64,000 nucleotides of DNA, from contig OZ257257.1 in assembly GCA_965279705.1 (NCBI GenBank), positions 1,798,001-1,862,000 of the forward strand, read 5' to 3'. The notes under the pieces are model-generated. The model saw nothing but the letters and a program-made list of their open reading frames with translations, was not told the origin of the DNA and made no database searches. The first letter of the stretch is position 1; each line of letters begins with the position of its first letter. Below are positions 42,524 through 52,931 of this stretch, in pieces. The DNA is from Stagnimonas sp965279705. Lineage in GTDB: Bacteria > Pseudomonadota > Gammaproteobacteria > Nevskiales > Nevskiaceae. Position numbers and translations under genes: made by a program.

Positions 42524-45500
42524 GCGATCCGAACGCCAGTTACTCACTCAGCAACGCCGCCCGTGAAGGCCAGCCGTGGTCACACCCACTGGTCAGTAAT
42601 GTCTGGGACCGCCGCATCGAGCGGATCATCGAACTGAAGTTCTGGGATCAGCCGCTGATCCTGATCGGCCTGCTGATTCTCTGCGTGCTGCCCGCCATCA
42701 GCATCGTCACCACGCCACTCTCTCTCTCATGGCAGGCTTTCTTTGGCGTTGGCATGTTGCTGATGGCGCTGTGGATCAACCGCATTCAGGGGAGACTGGC
42801 AACGCACGTGATGATCGTGCTGTCGGTGCTGGCCTCGGCGCGCTACATGTACTGGCGTCTCACGGAGTCTTTCGGCGTCAGTGCCAATCGCGACTCCATT
42901 GACTACTTCTTCGCGGGTGGTCTTATCGCAGCTGAGCTCTACGCTTTCGTCGTGCTTTTGCTGGGTTACTTTCAGGTGTTGTGGCCCTTGAATCGCAAGC
43001 CAGCACCCTTGCCGCCGGACTTGGCCGAATGGCCTACGGTGGACGTCTACATCCCCACCTACAACGAACCTTTGAAAGTGGTGCGCCCCACCATTCTCGC
43101 GGCGCTGGATATCGACTGGCCCAAGGACAAGATCAAGATCTATGTTCTGGACGACGGCAAGCGCCCGCAGTTCAAGGAGTTCTGTGACGAGGTGGGCGCA
43201 ATCCATCTCACGCGCAGCAATTCCAAGCATGCAAAGGCCGGCAACCTCAATGCCGCTATGAAGAAGACCGATGGCGAATACATCGCCATCTTCGACTGCG
43301 ACCACATTCCAACCCGATCCTTCCTGCAGGTGGCGATGGGCTGGTTCGTGCGCGAGCCCAAGCTGGCGATGACCCAGACGCCGCACCACTTTTTTTCGCC
43401 CGATCCTTTCGAGCGCAACCTGGGCACTTTCCGCCAGGTGCCCAACGAGGGCGAGCTGTTTTATGGCCTCTTGCAGGATGGCAATGATTTCTGGAACGCC
43501 ACCTTCTTCTGCGGTTCTTGCGCCGTCATGCGCCGCACCGCACTGGATGATGTCGGCGGCATCGCGGTCGAAACCGTGACCGAAGATGCGCACACCGCGC
43601 TGAAGATGCACCGTCGCGGCTGGAGCACTGCGTACCTCAACATTCCGCAGGCGGCCGGATTGGCGACTGAATCGCTCTCTGCCCACGTCGGTCAACGTAT
43701 TCGCTGGGCGCGCGGCATGGCGCAGATTTTCCGTATCGACAATCCCCTGTTCGGGCGTGGGCTGAAGATCGGTCAGCGCCTGTGCTACTCGAACGCAATG
43801 CTGCATTTCTTCTACGGCCTGCCGCGCGTGGTGTTCCTGACTGCCCCGTTGTCGTATCTGTTCTTTGAGGCGCACATCATCGAGGCGTCTGCGCTGATGA
43901 TCGCCGCGTATGCCTTCCCGCATCTTGCGCATTCATCCATCACCAACTCGCGCATCCAGGGGCCGTATCGGCACTCTTTCTGGGCCGAGGTGTACGAGAC
44001 GGTTCTGGCGACCTACATCCTTGCACCCACGCTGCTGGCCTTGATCAATCCCAAGCTCGGCACCTTCAACGTGACGGCGAAGGGTGGCATGAACAATGAA
44101 ACTTACTTCGATCGCGACATCGCCCAGCCGTATGTGTTCCTGCTCGTGATCAACTTGTTGGGTCTGCTGGTGGGCGTCGGCCGCTTCGTCTACTGGAACA
44201 GCCATGAGGTCGATACCGTGGTACTGAACATGATCTGGACGGTCTACAACTCCATCATCATCGGCGCTGCACTCGCCGTAGCCTGGGAGTCCCGGCAGGT
44301 GCGCCGCAGTATTCGCGTCAACGTCTCGCTCGGCGCACGTATCCGCATTCCCGATGGCCCCGAAATTGATGCTAATACCGTCGATATCTCGGAAGGCGGC
44401 ACGGGTTTGAAGTTATCGACTGCACAATCGATTCCGCAAGGTGGCCTCATCGATGTGGCATTGGCCCCTGATTTCCGTCTGGTCTGGACGCCTGCCAAGG
44501 TGATCCGGTCGAAAGGCGATTCGTTGTTTCTGGAGTTTGTGCAGCCTATGGGACTCGAACAGGAACGGCAGCTGGTGTATTCGATTTTCGGGCGTGCCGA
44601 CGCCTGGGTGAGCTGGTCCGCAGATCGACCCAACGATCGCATCGGTGAAAGTTTCCGCGCCATTCTCGATTTCGGCCTGGGCGGCGCGTTCCGCGTAGTT
44701 AAAATGACATTAACCAACCTGAAGAACTCCATCATGAATCCCCTGAGCCGACTGCTTTCCCCGCTGACCAAGCGCAGTGGCACCGCGCTGATGACCCTGG
44801 CCCTGATCGGCGCTTTGCTTGCACCGGGTCAAGAGGCTCGGGCGCAATCACCGGAAACGGGGGAAGTTGGTGTCAGCGCGCCTGCCGCAGTTGCACAGCA
44901 ACCTGCTGCGGCCCGCACAGAATCTCGAGTGCTTTCGTTCGAGTCGCTGGGCGTTCAAAAGCCCATCCGCCTGCGCGGTGTGCAGGGTGAAATCGCCTTA
45001 CCGGTTGCTGTTCGTGACGATGAGTTGGTGACGCGCGCGCGCCTCAGCATCAAGTTCTCGCACTCGCCGTCATTGATCTTCCCGTTGAGCCATCTCAACG
45101 TGCTGGTCAACAACGAACTCGCCGCGACGATCCCCTTGTCGTCCGAAACCGCCAGCGGTGCCGAGCGCACCATCGACATCGACCCCAAGCTGTTCGTCGA
45201 ATACAACCAGATCGGTTTGCAGCTCATCGCGCATTACACGATGGACTGCGAAGACCCGGTGCACACCACGCTGTGGTCGATCGTCGACAACCGCTCCACC
45301 TTGGAGCTGGACACGCAGCCGCTGCCGCGCGCGCGCGATCTCAATCTGTTGCCGCAGCCGTTTTTCGATAGCCGCGACTCACGTCGTGTGACCTTGCCCT
45401 TCGTTTTTGCGGGCACGCCCTCGACTGAAGAAATTGACGCAGCGGGCGTCACCGCCAGCTGGTTCGGCGCGCTTGCCGACTACCGCGGTGCGAGCTTCCC

Positions 45501-47049
45501 GGTTTACTTCAACAAGCTGCCTGCGGGGCACGGTGTGGTGTTCGTCGTCGGCAACAAGCTGCCTGCTGGTCTGGATCTGCCGGGCGACAATTCCAATGCC
45601 AAGATTCAGCTTGTGCCGAACCCCCGTGCACCAGACTCTCTGCTGTTGATCGTGCGCGGCTCGACCGCTGAAGGCATCAAAACCGCTGCGCGCAGTCTGG
45701 CTTTGGGCACGCAGGCTTTGTCCGGCCAAGATACCGCGATCAAAGAGTTCGTCGAACCTGCTCCTCGCAAGGCTTACGATGCGCCGCGATGGGTGCCCAC
45801 CGATCGCCCCGTGCAGCTTGGTGAGTTGGTGCGCTCCTGGGCGCTGGAGTCCAGCGGCCTCTACCCTGACACGATGAAAGTGCCGTTCCATGCACCGCCG
45901 GATTTGTTTACTTGGCGCGGCAAGGGCATGAAGCTCGATCTCAAGTATCGCTACACGCCAACCATCGGTGCCAAGTCGACACTGAACGTCAATATCAACA
46001 ACGAGTTTGTTGAAGCGATAGCGCTGTCTTACACCGGTGAAGACAAAGCCTCCGAACAACGCATCAATCTGCCGTTCGTTTCGGAAGTGCAGTCCGTAAA
46101 CCGTGCGACGGTCTATGTGCCGGAATACAAGTTCAGCGCCGACAACACGCTTCAGTTCCAGTATTACTTCGAGCGCAAAAAAGAAGGTGCCTGCAAAGAC
46201 GTCATCCTCGACAACCTGCGCGGTTCGATTGATGAAGACTCCACTATCGATTTGACGGCGTTCCCGCACTACACCGCACTGCCGGATCTGACTTTGTTCG
46301 CCAACGGTGGCTTTCCGTTCACCAAATACGCGGATCTGAGCCAGACCGCTGTGGTGCTGCCCGAGAAGCTCGATACGCAGGAAGTCGAGGCGTATCTGAC
46401 CATCATGGGGCGTATTGGCGAGGCGACTGGCTACCCGGCGTCGCGCTTCAAGCTGGGTCGTGCGGCAGATGCCGACAGTTTCTCGAACTTGGACCTCATC
46501 GTGATCGGTGCGGCTGGCAATCAGCCCTTGCTCGACAGCTGGGCGGAATACATGCCGATGTCGCTGGCCAACGGCGAAACCAAGTTGAAGGTGCTGGGCC
46601 CGATCGAACGCCTGCGCGCCAAATGGCAGGGCCGCGATTTGCAGGGTGCGATCGATCATGCCGGTCATGTGATCCTCGAAGCTGGCAGCTCGCTCGGTGC
46701 GATCATGAGCTTCGAGTCGCCACTGTCTTCCAATCGTACGGTGGTCGTGATTACTGCCGGTGATAGCAAGCGTCTCACCGCAGTGACCAACCTGTTCACC
46801 GAGGCTGGCAAGTCGCAGTTCGTGCGTGGCGACCTAGTGTTGTTCAACGGCGATCAGGTCAACAACTATCAGCTCGGAAACCAGTTCAATGTCGGTAGCC
46901 TGCCTATCCTCATGCGCTGCCGCTGGTGGTTGTCGCAGCAGCCGGTGGTGATGCTGTTCCTGTCGCTGATCGCCGCGTTGCTGCTTGCTACCGTGCTCTA
47001 TCGGGTGCTGCGCCGCATGGCACTCGCACGCAAGCAGGGTGGACACTGA
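42520..47049 (+). CDS. bcsAB: Fused cellulose synthase catalytic and periplasmic subunits (BcsA-BcsB)
   Basis: This single 1509-residue polypeptide joins BcsA (about 1-735) to BcsB (about 740-1509). BcsA polymerises UDP-glucose: DDG near 210-212, DCD near 260, TED near 354-356, and QRIRW near 392-396. The PilZ domain for cyclic-di-GMP is shown by RQVRRSIR (about 591) and DISEGG (about 622). At the junction an internal Met739 begins a signal-peptide-like stretch (SGTALMTLALIGALLAPG) with an ARAQ cleavage site after about Ala775. The BcsB part has the carbohydrate-binding folds and a C-terminal helix (VVMLFLSLIAALLLATVLYRV). Fused AcsAB is known from Komagataeibacter; most gammaproteobacteria encode them apart. 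No stop codon or strong ribosome site is seen at the junction. Confidence 0.93.
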   Translation: MSDPNASYSLSNAAREGQPWSHPLVSNVWDRRIERIIELKFWDQPLILIGLLILCVLPAISIVTTPLSLSWQAFFGVGMLLMALWINRIQGRLATHVMIVLSVLASARYMYWRLTESFGVSANRDSIDYFFAGGLIAAELYAFVVLLLGYFQVLWPLNRKPAPLPPDLAEWPTVDVYIPTYNEPLKVVRPTILAALDIDWPKDKIKIYVLDDGKRPQFKEFCDEVGAIHLTRSNSKHAKAGNLNAAMKKTDGEYIAIFDCDHIPTRSFLQVAMGWFVREPKLAMTQTPHHFFSPDPFERNLGTFRQVPNEGELFYGLLQDGNDFWNATFFCGSCAVMRRTALDDVGGIAVETVTEDAHTALKMHRRGWSTAYLNIPQAAGLATESLSAHVGQRIRWARGMAQIFRIDNPLFGRGLKIGQRLCYSNAMLHFFYGLPRVVFLTAPLSYLFFEAHIIEASALMIAAYAFPHLAHSSITNSRIQGPYRHSFWAEVYETVLATYILAPTLLALINPKLGTFNVTAKGGMNNETYFDRDIAQPYVFLLVINLLGLLVGVGRFVYWNSHEVDTVVLNMIWTVYNSIIIGAALAVAWESRQVRRSIRVNVSLGARIRIPDGPEIDANTVDISEGGTGLKLSTAQSIPQGGLIDVALAPDFRLVWTPAKVIRSKGDSLFLEFVQPMGLEQERQLVYSIFGRADAWVSWSADRPNDRIGESFRAILDFGLGGAFRVVKMTLTNLKNSIMNPLSRLLSPLTKRSGTALMTLALIGALLAPGQEARAQSPETGEVGVSAPAAVAQQPAAARTESRVLSFESLGVQKPIRLRGVQGEIALPVAVRDDELVTRARLSIKFSHSPSLIFPLSHLNVLVNNELAATIPLSSETASGAERTIDIDPKLFVEYNQIGLQLIAHYTMDCEDPVHTTLWSIVDNRSTLELDTQPLPRARDLNLLPQPFFDSRDSRRVTLPFVFAGTPSTEEIDAAGVTASWFGALADYRGASFPVYFNKLPAGHGVVFVVGNKLPAGLDLPGDNSNAKIQLVPNPRAPDSLLLIVRGSTAEGIKTAARSLALGTQALSGQDTAIKEFVEPAPRKAYDAPRWVPTDRPVQLGELVRSWALESSGLYPDTMKVPFHAPPDLFTWRGKGMKLDLKYRYTPTIGAKSTLNVNINNEFVEAIALSYTGEDKASEQRINLPFVSEVQSVNRATVYVPEYKFSADNTLQFQYYFERKKEGACKDVILDNLRGSIDEDSTIDLTAFPHYTALPDLTLFANGGFPFTKYADLSQTAVVLPEKLDTQEVEAYLTIMGRIGEATGYPASRFKLGRAADADSFSNLDLIVIGAAGNQPLLDSWAEYMPMSLANGETKLKVLGPIERLRAKWQGRDLQGAIDHAGHVILEAGSSLGAIMSFESPLSSNRTVVVITAGDSKRLTAVTNLFTEAGKSQFVRGDLVLFNGDQVNNYQLGNQFNVGSLPILMRCRWWLSQQPVVMLFLSLIAALLLATVLYRVLRRMALARKQGGH

Positions 47050-47076
47050 TCTGGCTAGCACCACTCGGCTGACCGT

Positions 47077-48222
47077 ATGAAGCGCACGATCGCGGCGCTG
47101 TTCGCCGCGATCGTGCTGGTCGCGGTCTATCTGGGCCATTGCTGGCAGGTGCGGCACTGGCCAGCGTGGCAATCGTTTGCACGGGTGTTCGTGCAGATGG
47201 ATGGCCGGGTCATAGACCGCACTGCGGCAGACCGCAGTACTTCAGAGGCGCAGGCATATGCCCTGTTCTTCGCCTTGGTGGCCAATGATCGTGTGCGTTT
47301 TGAAAAGGTGCTGCACTGGACGGTCAACAACCTGGCGGCAGGGGATTTGAAATCCAATCTGCCTGCCTGGTTGTGGGGTGCAGACAAAGACGGTGGTTGG
47401 GGTGTGCGTGATGCCAATCCGGCATCCGATGCCGATCTTTGGCTGGCCTATACCTTGATTGAAGCCAGCCGCCTCTGGCAGCAGCCTAGCTACGCGGAAA
47501 CGGGTCGTGGCTTGCTTGCGCAAATCAAGAATCGAGAAATTGCTCAGGTACCCGGTGTGGGACTCATGCTGCTGCCGGCACCACAAGGATTTCAGGCGGA
47601 GGACGGCAGTGCGCGCCTCAACCCCAGTTATTTGCCCGAGTTTCAGTTTCGTTGGTTGGCTGTGGTCGATCCGCAAGGGCCTTGGCGCCTGGTCTGGCAA
47701 AACCACGTGAAGATCATGAAAGTGTTGATAACCCAGGGCATCGCACCGGACTGGTATGAGGTGATGGCAGACGGTCGTATTGCGGCGGATCGGCAGACGG
47801 GCAGTGTTTCCAGTTACGACGCGATCCGGGTGCCGCTATGGGCGGGTCTCACACCGCGGCGAGACGATAGAGATAACGACCTATTGCCCCTGCTGAAGCC
47901 TCTGGCAGCGCGACTGGCAAAACTCGAAACACCACCGGAAAAGCTTGATTTTCAAAGCGGCAGCGCCTCTGGAGGCAGCCCGATTGGATTCTCGGCCGCT
48001 CTGTTGCCTTTCCTTGTGATGTTGGATGAAGATAGCGTCGTAAGGCAAAGACTACGTTTGAAAAATAGTCGTGTGGACGGCAATCTCGGCAGCCCGGCGC
48101 ACTACTACGATCAGGCATTAGGGATGTTCGGCGAGGGTTGGGATTCCAAGCGGTTCCAGTTCGACTCAGACGGACGACTCATTCCAAAGTGGGAAAAATC
48201 ATGTTGCGACTGGCCCTTTTAA
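47077..48222 (+). CDS. bcsZ: Periplasmic endo-beta-1,4-glucanase BcsZ (GH8)
   Basis: This 381-residue GH8 cellulase trims or edits glucan chains during export. The N-terminal hydrophobic segment (IAALFAAIVLVAVYLGHC) acts as a signal or anchor. The catalytic Glu is near residue 57 in STSEAQAYAL and a second acid is near Asp248 in SYDAIRVPLW. SDADLWLAYTL and NPSYLPEFQFRWL are family features. Its last 22 bases overlap the bcsC start. Confidence 0.93.
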   Translation: MKRTIAALFAAIVLVAVYLGHCWQVRHWPAWQSFARVFVQMDGRVIDRTAADRSTSEAQAYALFFALVANDRVRFEKVLHWTVNNLAAGDLKSNLPAWLWGADKDGGWGVRDANPASDADLWLAYTLIEASRLWQQPSYAETGRGLLAQIKNREIAQVPGVGLMLLPAPQGFQAEDGSARLNPSYLPEFQFRWLAVVDPQGPWRLVWQNHVKIMKVLITQGIAPDWYEVMADGRIAADRQTGSVSSYDAIRVPLWAGLTPRRDDRDNDLLPLLKPLAARLAKLETPPEKLDFQSGSASGGSPIGFSAALLPFLVMLDEDSVVRQRLRLKNSRVDGNLGSPAHYYDQALGMFGEGWDSKRFQFDSDGRLIPKWEKSCCDWPF

Positions 48223-51200
48223 GGACTCTGACCGGTATTGCGCTCAGCGCAAGCCTTGTATCGGGTGCGTGGTCTGCCGATGCCCCCAAGGATTCTGCGG
48301 CCAGCGATCAGCTGGCTACTCAAGCCCGCTACTGGGAGGGGCAGAATCGGTACGATCTCGCCCGCGAGAACTGGCTCAAGCTGTTGCGCAGCAGTCCCGA
48401 TAGCTCGATCGCACTGGCAGGCCTGGCCAATGCCGAGGCCATCAGCGGTCGTGCTGCAGCGGCACAGGTTTATCTCGATCGCCTGAAAGAATCACACCCT
48501 GATCACCCTGATTTGCGACGCATCGAAGCGGCGATCCGTCAGGGCAGCGTCAATCAGGATCAGCTCAACCAGCCACGCACATTGGCAAGGCAGGGCAAGT
48601 ATCAGGAAGCTGTCGATGCCTATCGCGCAGCTCTCGGCAAAGAGATTCCTGGCGGGCGACTGGGTTTGGAGTATTACCAGACTCTCGCCGGCACCGAGAA
48701 TGGCTGGGAGCCCGCCCGTGCCGGCATCAGCAAGCTCGCTGAAGACAATCCCAACGAGCCGATCTACAAATTGGCGCTAGCCCAACATCTGACCTACAGC
48801 GAACCCACGCGACGACAGGGCGTTGCACAGCTGGCGGTTTTGTCTCAGCAGGCCAGCATCGCCGCACCTGCCCGCCAGGCTTGGCGGCAGGGTCTGCTCT
48901 GGCTGGGTGCCAAGCGTGGCGATGAACCGCTGTATCAGGATTACCTGAAGCGCTATGGCGAAGATCCACAGGTGAGTGCGCGCCTAGCGACCATCCGCGA
49001 GCCTGCTGCCAAGACCGCGATGGGTGATTCCTTCACTTCCGTTGCTGCTGCGCCACGCGAGCCCACCACCGACGAATTGCGCGGCAAGCTCGTGCGCGAG
49101 GGCTTCGAGGCACTCGACAACAGTCAGTTGGATATGGCGACGCAGCGCTTCACCGAGGCCATCGGCCAGTACGGCGAATCTGCGGATTCGCTTGGTGGGC
49201 TGGGTATCGTGCGCCTGCGCCAGCAGGCCTACAGCGAAGCCCGCGACCTGCTGGAACGCGCCACCGCCAGAGACAAGAAAAGTGCAGGGCGCTGGAAAGA
49301 AGCACTGGGCACGGCCCGTTTTTGGGACACCGTTCGTGCGGCTGAGGCCGCCCGCAAAGAAAATAACAACGCCTTGGCGGAGCGCGAACTGCGTCGTGCC
49401 ATCGCCAGCGACCCGAAGCGTGCGGCCGAAGAAATCTCGGTGCCGACCAGCCTTGCTGATGTATTGGCAGAGCAGGGCCAAACCGTCGAGGCGGAAAAAA
49501 TCTACCGCGACGTGCTGCGCCGCAAGCCTGAGAGTGCTGATGCCCTGCGCGGTTTGATCGGTGTGCTGACACGCAGCAAGCGTCTGCCAGAGGCCATTGC
49601 CCTGGCAGAGCGCGCACCGGAGAGCGTGCGCAGCCAGCTGGGCAGCTTCAGTGTCATCAAGGCGCAAGGTCTGCGCGAACAAGCGGCACTTGCGGTCACT
49701 GCACGGGATGACATGCGTGCGGAAGCGCTGCTGAAGCAAGCACTGCTGCTTGACCCCGAAAGCGCCTGGACCCGTCTTGATCTTGCGCGTATCTATCAGC
49801 GCCAGAACCGCGTGCGCGAGGCCAATACGCTGGTCGATGCGATGCTCGCCTCCTCCGCTGGCCCGATCCAGCCCGATGTGGTGCTCATCAAAGCCTCACT
49901 GATGGCAGAGCAGCAGGATTTTCTGGGCGGTTTGCAGTTGCTTGAGCAGGTGCCTGTCGGTTCTCGCACGCCTGACATGATCGAGTTGCAAAAGCGCCTG
50001 TGGGTGCGCTACCAGGCGCAGCGCGCGGCGGTGTATTCCCGCGCTGGTGCACAGCAGGAAGCACAGCAGATTCTGGCTGAAGTGCAGCCTTTCGTCGGCG
50101 AGATGCCGGAGCTGTTGGGCGCAATGGCCGGTGCCTATGCCGATCTTGGCGACGAAGGCACTGCTTTGCGCTATATGCGCCAAGCGCTTGCGCGCAATAC
50201 CCAATCAGATGTCGGGCTACGGCTCAGCTACGCCGGCTTGTTGTTCAAGCTGAGGCAGGACACCGAGTTTGAAGTGGTGATGGACGATCTGCTACGTCGC
50301 GGCAACCTGACGGCACAGCAGAACATCGACCTGGCCAATCTGCGCATCGGTTATCGCCTGCGTCAGGCTGATCTGGTGCGTGAGGAAGGTGATCTGGCTC
50401 GGGCCTATGAGTATCTCGAGCCCTTGATCCGGGTAAATCCAAATGACCCGCGTCTGATGATGGCCTTGGCAAGGCTCTATAACGACAGCAAGGATTTCGA
50501 TAAGGCCTACGTCATCTACGACCGCGTGTTGCAGCAGAACGCGAACGAAATGGATGCCTACAAGGGCGCGATTGGTGCCGCACTGGCGATGAACCGTACG
50601 GATGAAGCAGACGCCATGCTGGAGCGTGCCTTTGCAATCGATCCGAACAATCCCCGCCTGTATGCGCTTGCCGGCCGCGCGGCCAAGGCACGGGGCGATG
50701 AGGGACGCGCGCTGGGCTTGTATCAGCAGGCACTGCGCTTGGATGCCGAGCAGAACACGCAGCCGAATGCCGCCGTGCCGACCGGCAGTGGCAACTCCCA
50801 ACCCTTGCTGCAATTGATCGACCCTGCCAGCAGTTATCTGCGTGCGCCGCCGAGAACGATCGGTTCCCCGGCATCAGTACCCATGCAATCTTCGGACGTG
50901 AGGGCCGGAAGTTTTTTTAAGACCCGCGTCAACGGCCCGGTGACCGCCCAAGGTCAAGTCGTTGGCGCGAAACCGGTTTCGGCATCGCTCATCAAAGTGG
51001 CGATGCCGCAGCAGGGTGTGAAGACAGAAGCCGCCTGGCTGACCAGGGCAAAGGCTCGCAAGGCCGCGATGCAGTTTCGAGGTGATCAGTCCATTCCTGC
51101 TCATCGCAGCACGGGCTTCATCAAAGTCTCCACGCCGCCGCAGGGCGGCAGCATCACAGCGGCCAGTGGCTCGGTTGATCAACCCAGTGGCTATTGGGCC

Positions 51201-52931
51201 GAGCAGCCGCGTGCGACAACGACAAGACCGTCTTTCAAGTACGTAGACACGCTGACACTGCCGCAAATGGGACCGCCCTCTACGGGTGAGAGTGGTAATG
51301 GCGTCTACACCGCGCCTGCGGCACCTGCCTATCGCAGCGATTTTCCGCAGCCGCGCCGTCTTTCCCCAACGATGAGCCCGAAGCTGAGCCGTCCCAATGG
51401 TTCGCTGCGTGAAGAGTTGATGGGCGAAATGGGCGGACTCAACGGCGGCGAGCAGGGCAGCTACACCACGGCCCCGCGTTCGTCAGCGTCAGGCGAAGCC
51501 GGCCGCAGTGGCGTCTATGAAGTGCCACGCATTGATGAGAGCTATGGCAGTTACGGCGCAACACCGGTCTACAGCGCGCCGTACTACACAGCGCCGCAAT
51601 ATGTGCCGCCGCCGCCCGCCAGCACCATCCGCACGGCGCCAAAGTCAGCGGTCATCAGTAACGATCCCATGTTGGCCACCCCAGAGTTCGTGCTGGATCG
51701 CAACCGCACGGACAGCAAGGACCGCACGGAGCTGCTGAAAGAAATCAGCGAGCTGCGCGCCAACCGCACGCCTTACGCACAAGCAGGTCTGACTCTGCGG
51801 TCGCGCGATGGCTCCGAAGGCCTGGATCGTCTCTATGACGTGGAGGCACCCGTCGAAGTCGCATTCCCGGCGAGCGAAAGCGGGCGGTTCAAGATTCGCG
51901 CCGTGCCGGTTTATCTCGATGCCGGCACCGTCTCAGGCCAAAACCTGCCGGTCTACGGCGGCATGGGTTTGGCTTTGGCACAAGGCCTCGGCAGCCCAGC
52001 CTTGCGCTACGACAATTCCGAAACCGGCATCGCCGTCGGTTTGGGCTATGAGGCGGGCGATTTCAAGGCCGATATCGGCAGCACCCCGCTGGGCTTCCCA
52101 GTCGAGACCCTTGTGGGCGGCGTCAACTGGCGGCCGAAGAGCGAACGGGTGAGTTTCAAGATCGACCTTGCCCGTCGCTCTGTTGCCGACAGTCTGCTTT
52201 CATACGCCGGTATTCGTGACCCGGCAACCGGTTTCATCTACGGCGGCGTCACCAAAACCGGCGGGCGCCTGGATGTTGCCTATGACCTGGGCAAGTACGG
52301 GCTCTACGGCAATGGCGGCTACAACATCTACGACGGCCAGAATGTTCCGCAGAACAGCTCGGTCGAAGTCGGTGGCGGCTTGTATGCACGCGCGATTGAG
52401 ACCCGCAGCAATCGCTTCACCTACGGTCTGAATATCACCACCTTCGGCTACGACAAGAACCTGCGTCGCTTCAGTTATGGGCACGGCGGTTATTTCAGCC
52501 CGCAGTCCTATTTAGCCGTGAGCGTGCCGGTGGAATGGGAGGGCTACCGCAATCGCTTCAGCTACAAGCTGGGCGGTGCTTTGGGCATTCAAGCCTTCAA
52601 GGAAGACGGCCAGGCGCAGTATCCGGGTGACTCGGGTTTGCAGAGCGCTCTCGATACCGCACTGCTCACCTACACAGGCACAGTGCCCATCGTCGGCGGT
52701 TACCCGTCGCAGCGGCAGACCGGCGTTGGTTTTACCGTGATCGGGCAATTTGAATACCTGCTGGACCCCAATCTCGCGGCCGGTGCACGCTTGGCGCTTG
52801 ATAATGCACGCGACTACAACGAGGCCAGCGCCTCTGCCTACATGCGCTACATGTTCTATCCGCAGAAGCGTGTCTCGTTCCCGCCTAACTTGTTGTTGCC
52901 GAACTTCAATTTCGGGGATCCCCGTCTATGA
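48201..52931 (+). CDS. bcsC: Cellulose export outer-membrane protein BcsC
   Basis: This 1576-residue protein exports cellulose through the outer membrane. A signal peptide ends near GAWSA (residue 27). Many TPR units fill about residues 35-860, for example NNALAERELRRAIASDPKRA. A linker of roughly 320 residues (about 870-1190) follows, rich in Pro, Ser, Gly and Tyr, with the related units LIKVAMPQQG and FIKVSTPPQGG. The BCSC C-terminal beta-barrel begins near GLTLRSRDGSEGLDRLY. The length exceeds E. coli BcsC (1157 residues), mainly through the linker and extra TPRs. The ATG at 48201 is chosen because the signal peptide begins there. Confidence 0.93.
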   Translation: MLRLALLRTLTGIALSASLVSGAWSADAPKDSAASDQLATQARYWEGQNRYDLARENWLKLLRSSPDSSIALAGLANAEAISGRAAAAQVYLDRLKESHPDHPDLRRIEAAIRQGSVNQDQLNQPRTLARQGKYQEAVDAYRAALGKEIPGGRLGLEYYQTLAGTENGWEPARAGISKLAEDNPNEPIYKLALAQHLTYSEPTRRQGVAQLAVLSQQASIAAPARQAWRQGLLWLGAKRGDEPLYQDYLKRYGEDPQVSARLATIREPAAKTAMGDSFTSVAAAPREPTTDELRGKLVREGFEALDNSQLDMATQRFTEAIGQYGESADSLGGLGIVRLRQQAYSEARDLLERATARDKKSAGRWKEALGTARFWDTVRAAEAARKENNNALAERELRRAIASDPKRAAEEISVPTSLADVLAEQGQTVEAEKIYRDVLRRKPESADALRGLIGVLTRSKRLPEAIALAERAPESVRSQLGSFSVIKAQGLREQAALAVTARDDMRAEALLKQALLLDPESAWTRLDLARIYQRQNRVREANTLVDAMLASSAGPIQPDVVLIKASLMAEQQDFLGGLQLLEQVPVGSRTPDMIELQKRLWVRYQAQRAAVYSRAGAQQEAQQILAEVQPFVGEMPELLGAMAGAYADLGDEGTALRYMRQALARNTQSDVGLRLSYAGLLFKLRQDTEFEVVMDDLLRRGNLTAQQNIDLANLRIGYRLRQADLVREEGDLARAYEYLEPLIRVNPNDPRLMMALARLYNDSKDFDKAYVIYDRVLQQNANEMDAYKGAIGAALAMNRTDEADAMLERAFAIDPNNPRLYALAGRAAKARGDEGRALGLYQQALRLDAEQNTQPNAAVPTGSGNSQPLLQLIDPASSYLRAPPRTIGSPASVPMQSSDVRAGSFFKTRVNGPVTAQGQVVGAKPVSASLIKVAMPQQGVKTEAAWLTRAKARKAAMQFRGDQSIPAHRSTGFIKVSTPPQGGSITAASGSVDQPSGYWAEQPRATTTRPSFKYVDTLTLPQMGPPSTGESGNGVYTAPAAPAYRSDFPQPRRLSPTMSPKLSRPNGSLREELMGEMGGLNGGEQGSYTTAPRSSASGEAGRSGVYEVPRIDESYGSYGATPVYSAPYYTAPQYVPPPPASTIRTAPKSAVISNDPMLATPEFVLDRNRTDSKDRTELLKEISELRANRTPYAQAGLTLRSRDGSEGLDRLYDVEAPVEVAFPASESGRFKIRAVPVYLDAGTVSGQNLPVYGGMGLALAQGLGSPALRYDNSETGIAVGLGYEAGDFKADIGSTPLGFPVETLVGGVNWRPKSERVSFKIDLARRSVADSLLSYAGIRDPATGFIYGGVTKTGGRLDVAYDLGKYGLYGNGGYNIYDGQNVPQNSSVEVGGGLYARAIETRSNRFTYGLNITTFGYDKNLRRFSYGHGGYFSPQSYLAVSVPVEWEGYRNRFSYKLGGALGIQAFKEDGQAQYPGDSGLQSALDTALLTYTGTVPIVGGYPSQRQTGVGFTVIGQFEYLLDPNLAAGARLALDNARDYNEASASAYMRYMFYPQKRVSFPPNLLLPNFNFGDPRL

